A stretch of 64,000 bases of DNA from Sphingobacteriales bacterium JAD_PAG50586_3 (GCA_023213195.1 CP096135.1:746548-810547); one strand, 5' to 3'; positions 1-11,742 are shown, counted from the stretch's first letter. Notes: generated by a model from the letters alone, not told the origin. Numbers and translations are program-made.

Positions 1-1616
1 AATGTTAGCGTGGTAAACTCGCCGGTAACCAATGCCGGTTGCATATTGGTAGCCCAGTCGGCCCCGCGGAAGGTTATGTTAAAAGGCACGTTATTGGCGA
101 ATGTATTGGCGTTGTGTAGCTTTTGACGGATGTAGGTTGTTACCTGATAATTCTGCCCCACAGGAGCTACATGAAAAGAGTCTATACTAAACTGTGGAAA
201 GCCCGGCTGGTGAACCCAATCGGTAAAAAAGTCGTTTAGGTCTAATCCCGAAAAATCTTCTAAATCACGCTGCAGAGTATCGCTGTTTACATCATCAAAC
301 ATGTTGTTGTTCAGGTAGTATTTTAATCCACCAAAAAACAGGCTGTCACCCATGTAGCTGCGCAAGGTGTGTATAATATCAGCACCTTTTTCGTATGTAG
401 TAGAGCCATAGGTTACAGTCTGTGGAACATTAGAAATAGCATAAAAATCGCCATCTAAAGCACGGGTAAAATTAAGCACCTTGCGGTGGTTGTTACGTAT
501 CTCGCCAATGTAGCGGCTGTAGCCAATAAGCCCCTCGTAAAATATGTACTCGCAATAGTCGGCAAAGCCCTCATTAAGGTACATTTCTTCGGCTTTGTCG
601 CAGGTAACCAGGTCGCCAAACCACATGTGGCCTAGCTCGTGTGCCATAGTGCCCTCGTAAGTAGTTTGTCCGTTTACTAAAAATGTTGGGTACGATATAC
701 AGGTAGCATGCTCCATAGCGCCTGCTTGAAAAGGCACCAGCACATAGCCCACGCGCTCCCAGCGGTAAGGGCCAAAGCGGTTTTCAAACGTTGAAAAAGC
801 AACATCTAAATTGGCAAAAGAGTTTTTTAGTTTGGTAGAATCTACAGCCAAACAATGCATCAATACCGGAATGTTTCCGCCCGCAATACTCGGGTAGCTA
901 TCGCTTACAGAAACGTAAGGGGCTACCGCAACACACGACAGGTAGCTGGGTATTTCGTTAGCTAGCGACCAAAAGAAGGTGCGTGTCCCGTTTCCATTAT
1001 CGTTTATGCTTTGCAGGGTGCCGTTACATACTGCAGTATTGGCGGTAGAGGTGGTTATATTAAAATCGAACAAACAGCGCTCTACAAAATTATCAAAACA
1101 AGGGTACCAGCAGCGGCCAAAATTATGCGGAATAGCATCAAAACCCACCCCTATTGCATAGGCATACTGGCCCGAAAAATCGAAGCCGCCGTAGCCCGAA
1201 GCATCGGTTACCGGCGCGCCGTGGTAGTAAACAACAGCCGTAGCGCCTTGTTGGGCATTATATGTTGTGGGTAGTTGTATGCGGATAATTTCGGCTATAT
1301 GGTCAAAAGCAAGGGCGTTGTCGTCAATCAGTACAGAGTCTACCGTTAAAGACAATAAATCAAGGCGAAGAATATTAATTCCGTTTACCTTTGCTTTAAA
1401 ATCTATTGCTGCGTTACCGCTAATTTGCTGGTTGGCAAAGTCGGTAATGGTTAGGTTAATGGTGGTTTTTATAATGTCAATGCTATCGCTGCGCGTATCG
1501 TTTACCGATGCCAGCGTACCCGGGTTTGGGTTTTGGTGCTTGCAATAGTTGTGTTGCGCGCCCAGGGGCAATTGACTAAAAGCCAGCAATAAGGCCGAAA
1601 AGAATAGCTTTTTCAT
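1..1616 (-). CDS. M1-family zinc aminopeptidase, secreted (3' part missing)
   Basis: Reading leftward from the ATG at 1616, an unbroken frame runs off the window edge (at least 538 codons). It opens with a signal peptide (MKKLFFSALLLAFS, then a cleavage-type QLPLGAQ). The zinc site HELGHMWFGD lies near residue 325, followed 18 residues later by NEGFADY, giving the HExxH-18-E signature of gluzincins. The substrate-recognition motif appears as GAMEH rather than the classical GxMEN, a variant I associate with Bacteroidota M1 enzymes. Expected role: removal of N-terminal residues from peptides in the periplasm or outside the cell. The missing C-terminus probably carries a T9SS sorting domain, as in its relatives, but this is not visible. 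Divergent from rsmE. Confidence 0.9.
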   Translation of the reverse strand, partial: MKKLFFSALLLAFSQLPLGAQHNYCKHQNPNPGTLASVNDTRSDSIDIIKTTINLTITDFANQQISGNAAIDFKAKVNGINILRLDLLSLTVDSVLIDDNALAFDHIAEIIRIQLPTTYNAQQGATAVVYYHGAPVTDASGYGGFDFSGQYAYAIGVGFDAIPHNFGRCWYPCFDNFVERCLFDFNITTSTANTAVCNGTLQSINDNGNGTRTFFWSLANEIPSYLSCVAVAPYVSVSDSYPSIAGGNIPVLMHCLAVDSTKLKNSFANLDVAFSTFENRFGPYRWERVGYVLVPFQAGAMEHATCISYPTFLVNGQTTYEGTMAHELGHMWFGDLVTCDKAEEMYLNEGFADYCEYIFYEGLIGYSRYIGEIRNNHRKVLNFTRALDGDFYAISNVPQTVTYGSTTYEKGADIIHTLRSYMGDSLFFGGLKYYLNNNMFDDVNSDTLQRDLEDFSGLDLNDFFTDWVHQPGFPQFSIDSFHVAPVGQNYQVTTYIRQKLHNANTFANNVPFNITFRGADWATNMQPALVTGEFTTLT

Positions 1617-1673
1617 GCAATAAATAGAATTACAGTATCAACAAAAATATTGAAAAGCCTTGGCTTAAGCACT

Positions 1674-2375
1674 ATGCACCTGTTTTACGAACCTCATATT
1701 ACCGGAAATACTGTTGAACTGAACGAGGAAGAAAGCTTTCACGCCATAAAAGTATTGCGCCTTAAAACCGGCGATGTTGTTAGGCTTACCGATGGTAAAG
1801 GTTCTTTTTACGATGCCGAGATTGCGGGCATTATGGGCAAAAAAGCGGAATTATTAATTACTGCAAAACAAGAACAAACAGCACCAAAAGCACACCTGCA
1901 TATTGCCATGGCACCCACCAAAAGCATAGAGCGCTTTGAGTTTTTCTTAGAAAAAGCCACCGAAACAGGCATAGCCGCAATTACTCCAATAGTTTGCGAC
2001 CGATCGGAGCGCCGCCAAATACGCGAAGACCGACTGATGAAGGTTGTTGTTTCGGCAGCCAAACAATCGTTAAAGGCTTGGATGCCGCGGTTTGATGAGC
2101 TTACCCCGTTCTCAAAATTTGTAAACTCCCCTACCCTGCCGCAGCATAAATACATTGCCTTAGTGCGATGAGGGAGAGAAAAAGAATTGAAGGAGGTGGT
2201 GAACCAAAACACCGATATACTCGTTCTAATAGGCCCGGAAGGCGACTTTACCCCGGCTGAGGTGCAAGAAGCAATTAAAGCGGGCTTTGTGCCCATTACC
2301 CTTGGAGATACGCGCCTGCGTACTGAAACAGCGGGTATTTTTGTAGCTTCGGTGTTTAATTTTGTAAACGGATAA
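1674..2375 (+). CDS. rsmE: 16S rRNA m3U1498 methyltransferase RsmE (two compensating lesions)
   Basis: SPOUT-class methyltransferase that methylates N3 of U1498 in 16S rRNA. The start MHLFYEP at 1674 is preferred over a TTG at 1650 because it begins the usual RsmE N-terminus. The C-terminal half has the SAM-site motifs IGPEGDF and LGDTRLRTETAG. An in-frame TGA at 2169 is an artefact of two lesions: CCTTAG at 2158-2163 where CCTGG gives IAWCDEG, and an A-run at 2179-2183 one base short. Repairing both gives a continuous YIAWCDEGEKKELKEVV, as expected in this family. Full length is then about 233 residues, normal for RsmE. Confidence 0.9.
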
Positions 2376-2400
2376 ACCCAAGTAAAAAGCAAAGGGTGGT

Positions 2401-2424
2401 CACACTGAGCGTAGCCGAAGTGTG
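2401..2424. repeat. Interspersed palindromic repeat (REP-like hairpin)
   Basis: CACACT and AGTGTG form a 6-bp stem around GAGCGTAGCCGA. The CACACTGAGCGTAGCCGAAG type of sequence recurs between genes in many Bacteroidota genomes, as I recall. Here it lies just upstream of the DUF4159 gene. Confidence 0.6.
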
Positions 2425-2439
2425 CGAAAAAGAAGAGAA

Positions 2440-3102
2440 ATGAAAAGACTGATTATACTATTAACCCTGTTTATATCGTTAGCGGCCTTTGCCCCTAACC
2501 CACCCTATACTTACCAAATAGGGCTGCTTAAGTATGCCGGCGGCGGCGATTGGTATGCCAACCCAACATCGTTACCCAACCTTATAGAGTTTGCTAACAA
2601 CAACCTGGGTACCAACATTAACCCCGATGTGGCAACTGTTGATGTTGGCAGCGCCGATTTGTTTAACTACCCTTTTGTACACATGACGGGGCACGGCAAC
2701 GTGGTGTTTAACGACCAAGAAGCTAAAAACCTGCGCAACTATTTAATTGGCGGTGGCTTTTTACATATTGATGATAACTACGGCATGGACAAATTTATCC
2801 GCCCGCAGTTAAAAAAGGTGTTCCCCGAATTGGATTTGGTAGAGCTGCCCTACGGCCACCCTATTTACCACCAAAAGTTTGACTTTGCTACGGGCCTGCC
2901 TAAGATACATGCACACGACGATAAACCCGCACAGGGCTTTGGATTGATATGGGAGGGCCGCTTAGTGGTTTTCTATAGCTTTGAAACCGACCTTGGCGAT
3001 GGCTGGGAAGATTTTGAGGTGCACAAAGACAGCGACGCCAACCACCAAAAAGCCCTTAGAATGGGGGCAAACCTTCTGCAGTACGCGTTGATGAAGAATT
3101 AA
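2440..3102 (+). CDS. DUF4159-domain exported protein
   Basis: About 220 residues starting MKRLIILLTLFISLAAFA, a signal peptide; the upstream in-frame ATG at 2422 lies inside a palindromic repeat and is not favoured. The body has the DUF4159 pattern: FNYPFVHMTGHGNVVF, then a glycine-rich YLIGGGFLHIDDNYG, a fold related to glutamine-amidotransferase-like domains. Function is unknown. Members are often found near MoxR/VWA gene sets or as free secreted proteins; here it is alone between rsmE and glpK, and convergent with glpK. Confidence 0.8.
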   Translation: MKRLIILLTLFISLAAFAPNPPYTYQIGLLKYAGGGDWYANPTSLPNLIEFANNNLGTNINPDVATVDVGSADLFNYPFVHMTGHGNVVFNDQEAKNLRNYLIGGGFLHIDDNYGMDKFIRPQLKKVFPELDLVELPYGHPIYHQKFDFATGLPKIHAHDDKPAQGFGLIWEGRLVVFYSFETDLGDGWEDFEVHKDSDANHQKALRMGANLLQYALMKN

Positions 3103-3135
3103 TAACCCTAGCAACGTACAATGGGATAGGAGTTA

Positions 3136-4630
<1,495 letters not shown>

Positions 4631-4792
4631 TGTGTTGCAGATAAGGGGGCTAAAATAGGAAACAATTAAAACATTTGCAGCATTAATTCGCGCTAACATT
4701 CTGACTACTGACCCCTGACTACTGATTACTCAAAAAAAACTTTGGCACGCCATTTGAAATACCTTTATCAGGAATATAAAATTCTAAACACA

Positions 4793-5182
4793 ATGAAAAG
4801 ATTAGCACTAGTAGCCATAGTAACCATGTTGGGTTATGTAAGCGCACAAGCACAGTCTACCAGAACTACCGCCGACGATAATAAAGACGGCAAAAAAACA
4901 TACGGGGTTTCTACACCAGCAAACCAGCCGGGCGTTAAAAAAATTGAGAATAAGAACCGCCCGGGCGCGGTTAAAAACAAAAAGAGCATGGTGCGCAGCG
5001 GAACAGCCGTCAAGTCAGGCCAAGCCAAACCAACAGGAGCCAAGCCACACCCAACACCGGCGTTTAACAAAGGCAAAGGCAAGAAAAACGGCCACCATAA
5101 AAAACACCAAAACAATGGCAAGCATTTAGGCCATTACAAACATACAACGGTTGCAACACCATCTAGGGGCTGTAACAAGTAA
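4793..5182 (+). CDS. Small basic exported protein, K/H/N-rich
   Basis: Starts MKRLALVAIVTMLGYVSAQAQ, a clear signal peptide; the longer frame from 4742 adds non-signal residues and is rejected. The mature part (about 110 residues) is low complexity, rich in Lys, Asn, His, Pro and Gly. It carries ADDNKDGKKTYGVSTPANQPG and ends in a His/Lys-rich tail. No domain recognised. It heads a run of small basic exported proteins (5342, 7709, 8122) but lacks their shared IFTVNV motif. Confidence 0.7.
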   Translation: MKRLALVAIVTMLGYVSAQAQSTRTTADDNKDGKKTYGVSTPANQPGVKKIENKNRPGAVKNKKSMVRSGTAVKSGQAKPTGAKPHPTPAFNKGKGKKNGHHKKHQNNGKHLGHYKHTTVATPSRGCNK

Positions 5183-5221
5183 AAGAGCTTTATTTTAGTT
5201 AGTTTCAGGATTGGTTAGGAA

Positions 5222-5259
5222 CAAACGCCGCGCAGATAGCAATATCTATGCGGCGTTTG
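5222..5259. terminator. Hairpin, probable terminator
   Basis: CAAACGCCGC and GCGGCGTTTG form a 10-bp stem, with an inner AGATA/TATCT pairing. The downstream T-tract is weak. It lies 40 bp after the basic-protein gene ending at 5182. Confidence 0.55.
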
Positions 5260-5341
5260 CCATTTATGGAAAAGAATAGTCAACAATTTTATGTTGAGAT
5301 GGGTTGAAAGACATAAACCAGTATGAAAAGTTGGAACTAGC

Positions 5342-5740
5342 ATGAGGAGAATAGGTGTTTTAATATTGATTTTGGTAGGTTCAGTTACGGGGCTTGGGGC
5401 TAATAGCACTATCGAATTGATTAGGCCAACAAACAAACTGGTGGTTTATGAAACCCAACCTTCGTTTGAACTGGAGCCCGAGAAGAAGAAAAGAAAATCG
5501 CCTAAGCAGGGCGCATTGCGTGTGCGCAGCAAAATATTTACCGTTAACATTCTCCGCTTTAACAAAAAAATACGCGCAAAGCACGATAAAGAAACCAAAG
5601 CATTGGCGCGCTATGAAGAACGCCTTAAAAAGCGCAATGCCAGAAAACACCGCAAAGATAACCCTGTTGGTTTTGAGGTTAAGATTAAACGCAAAGCAAA
5701 AGGCCCCGCTGTAAGGCAGCGCAAAAACAGGGGCAACTAA
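5342..5740 (+). CDS. Small basic exported protein of the IFTVNV family (copy 1)
   Basis: 132 residues starting MRRIGVLILILVGSVTGLGA, a signal peptide or N-terminal membrane segment. The mature part is strongly cationic. Residues 59-85 read RSKIFTVNILRFNKKIRAKH followed by DKETKAL, a block also found in the proteins at 7709 and 8122. The C-terminal tail is a run of Lys/Arg. I recognise no domain. The conserved block with a hydrophobic IFTVN core between basic flanks suggests a short folded motif that binds something acidic, such as nucleic acid or LPS; that is a guess. Its stop overlaps the stop of the convergent PAS gene. Confidence 0.75.
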   Translation: MRRIGVLILILVGSVTGLGANSTIELIRPTNKLVVYETQPSFELEPEKKKRKSPKQGALRVRSKIFTVNILRFNKKIRAKHDKETKALARYEERLKKRNARKHRKDNPVGFEVKIKRKAKGPAVRQRKNRGN

Positions 5741-7496
5741 ACAGCCAATAGTTTTTTAATATGCTCGGCGGTAAGGGGTTTTGATAAAAAATCGGCTACT
5801 AAAGGGTGTTCATTTGCCCTTGAAAAATCTACAGGGTCTACAGACGATGAACACATAACCACAGACACCCCTAGGCGTAGCTTTTCAAAATCAACTAAAA
5901 AGTCCCAGCCATCCATAGGCTGCATGTTTATGTCCAGCAAAATAAGGTCGGGCCGGGTACCTTTTTCCAGCTCAGCCAATGCCTCGGTAGGGTTTAAAAA
6001 CTCTTTAATAGCAATGTTTTCAATGTTCCTTTCGAGCAAACGGCGGGTAATAATGTTGTTTACAGGGTCATCATCAATTATAAAAACAGAACCCAGCGCA
6101 GAAGGCTTGTTACCTGTGCTGGTATGCTTTTCATCAAACGATTTTACCGCTACTGCCTCTGTCATTTCTTTAATAACCAAATCTAAACCATCGGCAACCG
6201 CTTTTAACTTAGCCACCATCTCTTGTTTTTCCTCAACAGGTGTCTCGGTGCTTGATATAAGATTGGTCAAACCAATAATGTTAGCCAACGGCTGGCGTAG
6301 CTTGTGCGATGTAATGTGAGAAAACTCCTCTAGTTGCTTTACGTGGCGTTGCAATTGCTCTTCCGCCAGCTTTTCGGCGGTAATATCTACCCAGTTAAGG
6401 GAAACACCAATTATATTGTTGCTGTTGGCCTGGTGCACGGGGTAGTAGGCCAGCTTTAACCAATTTCCGGAGCGTTCATCCTTTTGGCGGCACACATGGG
6501 ACTTGTTGTTAAGCGCAGACTCCATACCCTTAATAAGGCAAAACAGCGGCTCATACTCTTTTAGGTATTCTAACAGGTTTTCGCCCTCTGTTAGTGGCTT
6601 ACCTACAGATTCTTCAACCTTTTTGGCAGCCAGCGTATTAAACGCCAGCACAAGGCCTTTTGGGTCCATTAAAATGTGGCGGTCTTCTGTACTATCAATT
6701 ATGGCCTTGTATTTAAAGGCAGCATCCTGGTTTTCTTTAAGCAGTGTTTTTTCCAGTGTTATATCGCTCCAGCTAATGCCCGCCCCAATAATTGTGTTGT
6801 TTTCGCCATATACAGGCACACACCTAAACCTAAACCAGGGCAAAGAGCCATCGGGTAGGGGAGAGGGAGACTCAAATACCACGGCCTCTCCTTTTAGGGC
6901 AGGAATAACGCCTTTTTCCAGCATTGCGTATTGTTCGGGGGTAGCAATGTAGTTCCTAAAATCGGCCCCTTGTTCAATAACTAGCCCATAATTCTTTCTA
7001 AAGTTTGATGCTGTGGCGGTGTTAAAGGCCATTAGCTTGTAATTGTTATCAAGAAAAAACAGACGGTCTTGCGAACTGTTAAAAAACGCACGGTAGTTTA
7101 ACTCTGATTGGGCCAACTTGCTTAGCAGGTTTTTTCTTCGGTAATATCCCGCTCTACTGATATAAAGCCCACAAAGCGGTCTTCTCTATACACTGGCGAT
7201 ATATTAAGCTTTACCCAGTATTCGCGACCGTCTTTGGCGCGGTTTAGCAGTTCTTTTTCAACCGGTAGGTGCTTATCCAACTTCTCCCGTATTTCGTCAA
7301 CAGTATTTTGGTCGGTTTTGTTAAACTGCAAAAAGCCGGCGGCCTGACCAGCAACATCTTCTAAGGTATAACCCGTCATTATAGTATAAGCCTGGTTTAC
7401 CCACACAATCTTCCGGTTGGTGTCGGTTATAACCACCATATTGTCGGTGTTTTCTGCTACCAAGGCAATACGTTCTGTATCTGTTAATCTATGCAT
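5737..7496 (-). CDS. PAS-PAS-PAS-HisKA-receiver protein without an ATPase domain (frameshifted)
   Basis: Signalling protein of about 586 codons once a short T-run at 7130-7135 (A-run on the coding strand) is repaired, giving ITEEKNLLSKLAQSEL. Order: three PAS domains (about residues 10-125, 135-255, 260-375, each ending in an xxDITxEK-type PAC motif), a HisKA-like helix pair with HITSHKLRQPLANIIGL (candidate phospho-His), then directly a receiver domain (IIDDDPVNN, LDINMQPMDGW with the phospho-Asp, LSKPLT). The HATPase_c domain normally between HisKA and receiver is absent; only about 60 residues separate them. It may be a phosphotransfer or dimerisation partner for another kinase. Start chosen at the first ATG, 7496. 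Confidence 0.85.
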
Positions 7497-7708
7497 TTTA
7501 AGATTATTGCTGAATATGAGCTAATTACGGAATCAAAACTAAGAAAAGCAAATGGCATAAAAGCTGATTTAAATCAGCTTTAGCACCAAGTAACGTACAT
7601 AAACACCCAAGCAACGAATAGATGACTGTAAGCGGATTTAAAGCGGGTTCTTTGTAAAGTTAAAAAGCAATAGATGCTTACAAACAGTAAGAATATAATT
7701 TGAATACC

Positions 7709-8026
7709 ATGAAAAACGTAATACTAATAATAATTATAAGCCTTGGAAGCTTAGCAAGCTTTAACGCTGCGGGAAACAAAATTTCTACCACCACTACCGC
7801 CACCCCAAATACTACTACCGAAACTGTTGAAACGCCACGCAGGCCGGGTAATGGCAACATGCGCCGTTCACGTTCTAACATATTCTCTATAAATGTTGGC
7901 CGTTATAACGGTAAAATAAAAACCAAATACGAGAAAGAAATGAAAGCGCTTGCAAACAATGCAAAATCGGGCAAAGAAAAAAGGGCCGATAGGAAAGCGA
8001 AACGCATTAGCATACGCACCACCTAA
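7709..8026 (+). CDS. Small basic exported protein of the IFTVNV family (copy 2)
   Basis: 105 residues from MKNVILIIIISLGSLASFNA (signal peptide). A Thr-rich stretch follows, then RSRSNIFSINVGRYNGKIKT and KYEKEMKALA, aligning with copies 1 and 3, then a Lys/Arg tail. The ATG at 7709 is preferred to a TTG at 7700 because it opens the signal peptide. Function unknown. Confidence 0.75.
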   Translation: MKNVILIIIISLGSLASFNAAGNKISTTTTATPNTTTETVETPRRPGNGNMRRSRSNIFSINVGRYNGKIKTKYEKEMKALANNAKSGKEKRADRKAKRISIRTT

Positions 8027-8121
8027 AACACTGCGTTTATGTAAACAATAATTAGCAACAAACAGTTACCTTTTTATAGTTGGCATTAGGATTGCAAGAT
8101 GCTACACAGACATGGGAAAGA

Positions 8122-8493
8122 ATGAAAAAGGGGTTAATTATAATTTTAGCAGTATGTGGGTGTTTTTTTGCAAATAATACCCGGGGCAATAGCTTAAGCA
8201 ATGCCCTTATATCTAAAGAGTTTTCGATAGCTAATAGCGAAGAAAGACAGATTAACAGTGCGGGACCCAAACCCGGAAAAAACAAAGGCATGCGCCGGAT
8301 GCGCAACAAAATTTTTACCGTTAATGTATTTAATTACAATAAGAGGATACGGGAGAAAAGGGACAAAGAATTAAAGGCGATGGCTAAGAATAAAAAATCG
8401 GCCAAGGCACGCAAATCCAACAAAAACTCAAAGCATATTTTACTTAGGAATAACGATGCTAACCACGGTTTTAAAAACAAACGCAGGTGGTAG
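8122..8493 (+). CDS. Small basic exported protein of the IFTVNV family (copy 3)
   Basis: 123 residues starting MKKGLIIILAVCGCFFANN, a signal peptide. The conserved block is RNKIFTVNVFNYNKRIREKR then DKELKAMAK, almost superimposable on copies 1 and 2, followed by a Lys/Asn/Arg-rich tail. It lies about 95 bp after copy 2 in the same direction and may share its transcript. It converges on the desaturase gene with 1 bp between the ends. Confidence 0.75.
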   Translation: MKKGLIIILAVCGCFFANNTRGNSLSNALISKEFSIANSEERQINSAGPKPGKNKGMRRMRNKIFTVNVFNYNKRIREKRDKELKAMAKNKKSAKARKSNKNSKHILLRNNDANHGFKNKRRW

Positions 8494-8494
8494 T

Positions 8495-9776
8495 TTAAGC
8501 AGCCATTTGCTCTTCTTCAACCGGAGGTTGCATGGTATGTTCGGGGCGGTCTTGCTCTTTTTTGTTGATTAGCAGTAACCAAATTACACTAACACCCGAT
8601 ACTACAGCGCCAATACCAACGGCCACAGCCAGCCACAATTTATCATCAATAGGTAATAGGTAAGCAAGCCACGGCAGCGAAAACAGGCGCACAAATTCAG
8701 CAACAAAACCCCATTTCTTTTTCTCGAACAAAGCACCAATAGAGGCAAGTGTAACAAATATGTTACCGGCATAGAGTATGCTAATCCACAAGTCTAGCGT
8801 ATTGGCAATAGCCAGGTAGCCCGTGGCCAGCGCCATTAAAAAGCTAAACTGCACCAGCGTATATTTACTTAGTGTTTTGGTAACAGGGGTATCAAATTTT
8901 TTAAACGATTCTACAGTAACTGGTTTTGGATATTGCCTGCCGCCCAAATACTCGGGTTGCCAACCCGGCGGTGCCACCCATACATGCAGCTTATCTACTA
9001 AGTTATTGCACTTTTGGGCTTGGTGTGCTCAGGTCTACAAAGTAGTGCACATTGGCCCAAGCAGGGTTCCAACTGTTTAGCGGGGTGGTTATGCCATATA
9101 CAACAGGCTCATTCTCTTCTTCAAACGTACCAAACAAACGGTCCCAGATTATAAACATGCCGCCGTAGTTTTTATCTATGTATTGCGGATTAGAACCGTG
9201 GTGTACCCGGTGGTGCGAAGGGGTGTTCAATACCCACTCTAATGGGCCCAGCTTGCCAATAAGCTGTGTATGTATCCAAAACTGGTACAAAATATCTATG
9301 CCTGCTACAACTGCTAAAATTTTAGGGTCGAAGCCCAAAACAGCCAGCGGTAGAAATAATGTGAATGTAATTAACTGGAAAAACCAGGGTTGGCGTAGGG
9401 CGGTGGTAAGGTTATAGTCTTCGCTGCTGTGGTGTACTACGTGGCCGGCCCACATAAAGTTAACCTCGTGCCCCCAACGGTGGGCCCAGTAAAAAATAAA
9501 GTCGAAAAGAAAAAGCAGTATAATAACGTTGAGCAGGTTAAACTCAAGCTGAAAAATTGCGGTATGCTCGTAAATATAAGAGTATAAATAGAGCACACCT
9601 ACCTTACTAAAAACAGAAATTACCTGTTCGCCAATACCAATGCTAAGGCTGGTTAGCGAGTCTTGCAGGCGGTAATAGCCCTTCATGTTGCGTTTATACG
9701 CAGCGTAAACTTCAAGTAGAATAAGCAGTACAAAAAAGGGTACAGCTAAAACAATGTAATTGAACTCTTCATTCAT
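8495..9776 (-). CDS. Sterol desaturase/fatty-acid hydroxylase family protein, alkylglycerol monooxygenase-like (frameshifted at CCWGG)
   Basis: Integral-membrane di-iron hydroxylase. Histidine clusters HRWGH, HVVHHSSEDYN and HHRVHHGSN match the family's metal-binding boxes. The N-terminal frame (9003-9776) stops after VHYFVDL because CTCAGG at 9028-9033 replaces CCAGG. With it repaired the frame continues through LVDKLHVWVAPPGWQPEYLG into the C-terminal membrane region (8495-8977), giving about 427 residues. The APPGW motif and extra C-terminal membrane helices are typical of alkylglycerol-monooxygenase-like members, which cleave ether lipids in animals. The bacterial substrate is unknown. 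Confidence 0.85.
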
Positions 9777-9879
9777 GGCAACGGTTGGTTAACAAAATAA
9801 CCTCCATCAAATATCGGGCTAAAAATGTATGCTAGCATACATTTTTTAGCAAAACCGAACTCTTGGGGCATTTTTTTAA

Positions 9880-10667
9880 TTATACAAAGCGGATATGCTT
9901 TAGGTTTTTAATCAAAGGGTTTTTATTAATGGCCTGGAGTAGGAAATCCAGATTGTCAACATCTTTCTGAAAATCGCTGTCTGAGTAATTGCTGTGGTCT
10001 ATTGTATTATGATCTATACAGATAAAATATTCATCATTAGAGATTGAAATATCATGCACAAAAACAGTCATGAAGCTGGTGCCGTAATTCCTAACTTCTT
10101 TTTGTATTTCAGAAAGAACGGTTTCGTCCGGCACTCCTTTAAAATCAAAGAATATGGCAACATCGGGAAACTCGCGCAGAAAATAACTTACATCAAATGT
10201 ATAACCGGTTTCTTTCCTTTTTCTTGTTTTATAAGGAACTTGGGAGTCTTTTATCGATTGTAAAATCTCTTCTTTTGGAAAATCGGAACACCAGAAAAAG
10301 AAACTTCTTTGCCTATAATATCAGATGTTTGAATAGAAAGCAAATCGTCAAAATGAGGAGACGTCCAACAGATACTTGTATAGTGTGAAGGGCTGTGCAT
10401 TATAGAAAGTCTGGTGGTTAAAAATACATACCCATTATCTACTATGGGCATTTCCAATTCAGTACTATATGCATAACCTTCTGGGCAAGGCATTACAAAC
10501 TTATAGGCTCCAACAAGCAATAAAAACCGAAAGGTTTTATCTACAATATGATCTCCAAACATAGTATAAAACCTTTGGTGGAGCTGCTTTTTAAGTTCTT
10601 CTTTAAAACTATCCGAAAAACTGTTGGTCAAATCGTTTGGTAAAAACAGGAAATAGTCGTCAGTCAT
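9880..10667 (-). CDS. Hypothetical protein (frameshifted)
   Basis: Two frames (10251-10667 and 9880-10134) join if the T-run at 10273-10276 (an A-run on the coding strand) is one base short. The protein then reads VPIFQKEEILQSIKDSQVP and on through YTFDVSYFLREFPDVAIFFD, about 262 residues. No signal peptide and no domain I recognise. The N-terminal part has an aromatic core (YKFVMPCPEGYAYSTELEM). It is probably cytoplasmic. Confidence 0.6.
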
Positions 10668-10712
10668 TGGGCAAATAAAAATCCCCCTGCAAACCTTGCA
10701 AAGGGATTGTAA

Positions 10713-11623
10713 TTATAAGAAAATATGTTGTTTAATACCCCCGCTGCCTGAGAAATGTACATTTTCAGGGTGTTCTTCGGGGCGTATGCTAAGTACCGGT
10801 ATGTTGCTGTGGTTTACCACCTGCTGTGCAAAAGGGCCCATAAACAAGCCCGATACGTTCGGCTCTTGTTCGGTCATCATTACAATAAGGTCGGCATCTA
10901 CAGCCGTAGCAAAATTAAGGGTAAGCAAAGCCAGGTTTGTGCCGTGCATTTCTTTAGTAATGTGCTGTAAGCCGTGCTTGGTTAAATAGTCTTGCACCTG
11001 TTTTACCTTTTGGTTAAGCTTGGCTTTTTCAGCAGGGTCAAGGTTACTAACCAGCTCGGCTAGGTAAATGGTAGCGCCCAGGCGCTTGGCCAAATCTACC
11101 GCATGCACCACCTTTTGGCGCGATGGGGAGAACTGTCTATAGGCAACACAATTTTGCTGTAATCGGGGTTGCTGTTTTTGCTGTTAACAGATATAACAGG
11201 GCATGGCGCCTCTGATACTATGCGGTAAGAGTTGCTACCCATAAAAAACTCGCGGAAGCCCGATGCACCGTGCGTGCCGGTAACAATTAAACCTGCGCCC
11301 ACTTTTTTGGCATAGTTTATCACTTTGGCCTTAATGCTGCCGGTGGCGGCGTGTACCACTACTTTTAAACCGTTTTGGTGTGCCAAATTATCGCCAAAGG
11401 CGCGCAGTTTTTGCTCTACTTTTTCAAAAAGATTAACAATAACGGCATCAACTTCTTTAAACTCGGGTATGTTTACGTTGGCTGTATAAGCTTCTAAAAC
11501 GTGTACCAAATGTAGTTCAGAGCCGTATAGTTTGGCCAGCTTAACAGCGTGTGCAAGAGCAACCTCGGCTGTTTCAGAAAAGTCGGTGGGTACTACAATT
11601 ATTTTAATGTCCTCGTTTTTCAT
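10713..11623 (-). CDS. Universal stress protein with two UspA domains (frameshifted)
   Basis: Tandem UspA protein of about 303 codons. Domain 1 (11623 leftward) opens IIVVPTDFSETAEVALAHAV and ends VTGTHGASGFREFFMGSNSYRIV, the ATP-binding G-2x-G-9x-G(S/N) pattern. Domain 2 begins KIVLPIDSSP and ends with a less perfect SGLFMGPFAQQVVNHS loop. The frames separate at 11113-11116, where an A-run on the coding strand is one base short; repair gives AKKVVHAVDLAKRLG. Cytoplasmic stress-response protein; partner unknown. Divergent from the CotH gene. Confidence 0.85.
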
Positions 11624-11713
11624 AGTCTTTTGTTTTGGTGGCTGCTATAAAGTTACAAAAATTCAAACGGTAAAACAAAGCAACTTTCTATGTTAAATAA
11701 ATGTTAAAAGGGT

Positions 11714-11721
11714 TAAATTTG
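11714..11721 (+). promoter_or_regulatory. -7 box TAAATTTG of a Bacteroidota promoter
   Basis: Matches TAnnTTTG and lies 22 bp before the ATG at 11743. Because it overlaps the longer frame that begins at 11701, it supports the later start. No clear -33 TTG is seen. Confidence 0.45.
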
Positions 11722-11742
11722 TTTTTACGAAACCATATTTTA

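Noticed and set aside
4699..4735. CTGACTACTGA short direct repeats upstream of glpK
   Set aside because: Only a few imperfect units; no function or boundary could be supported.
8495..8977. Separate small membrane-protein gene starting MAPPGW
   Set aside because: The APPGW motif continues the sterol-desaturase C-terminus once the CCAGG site is restored.
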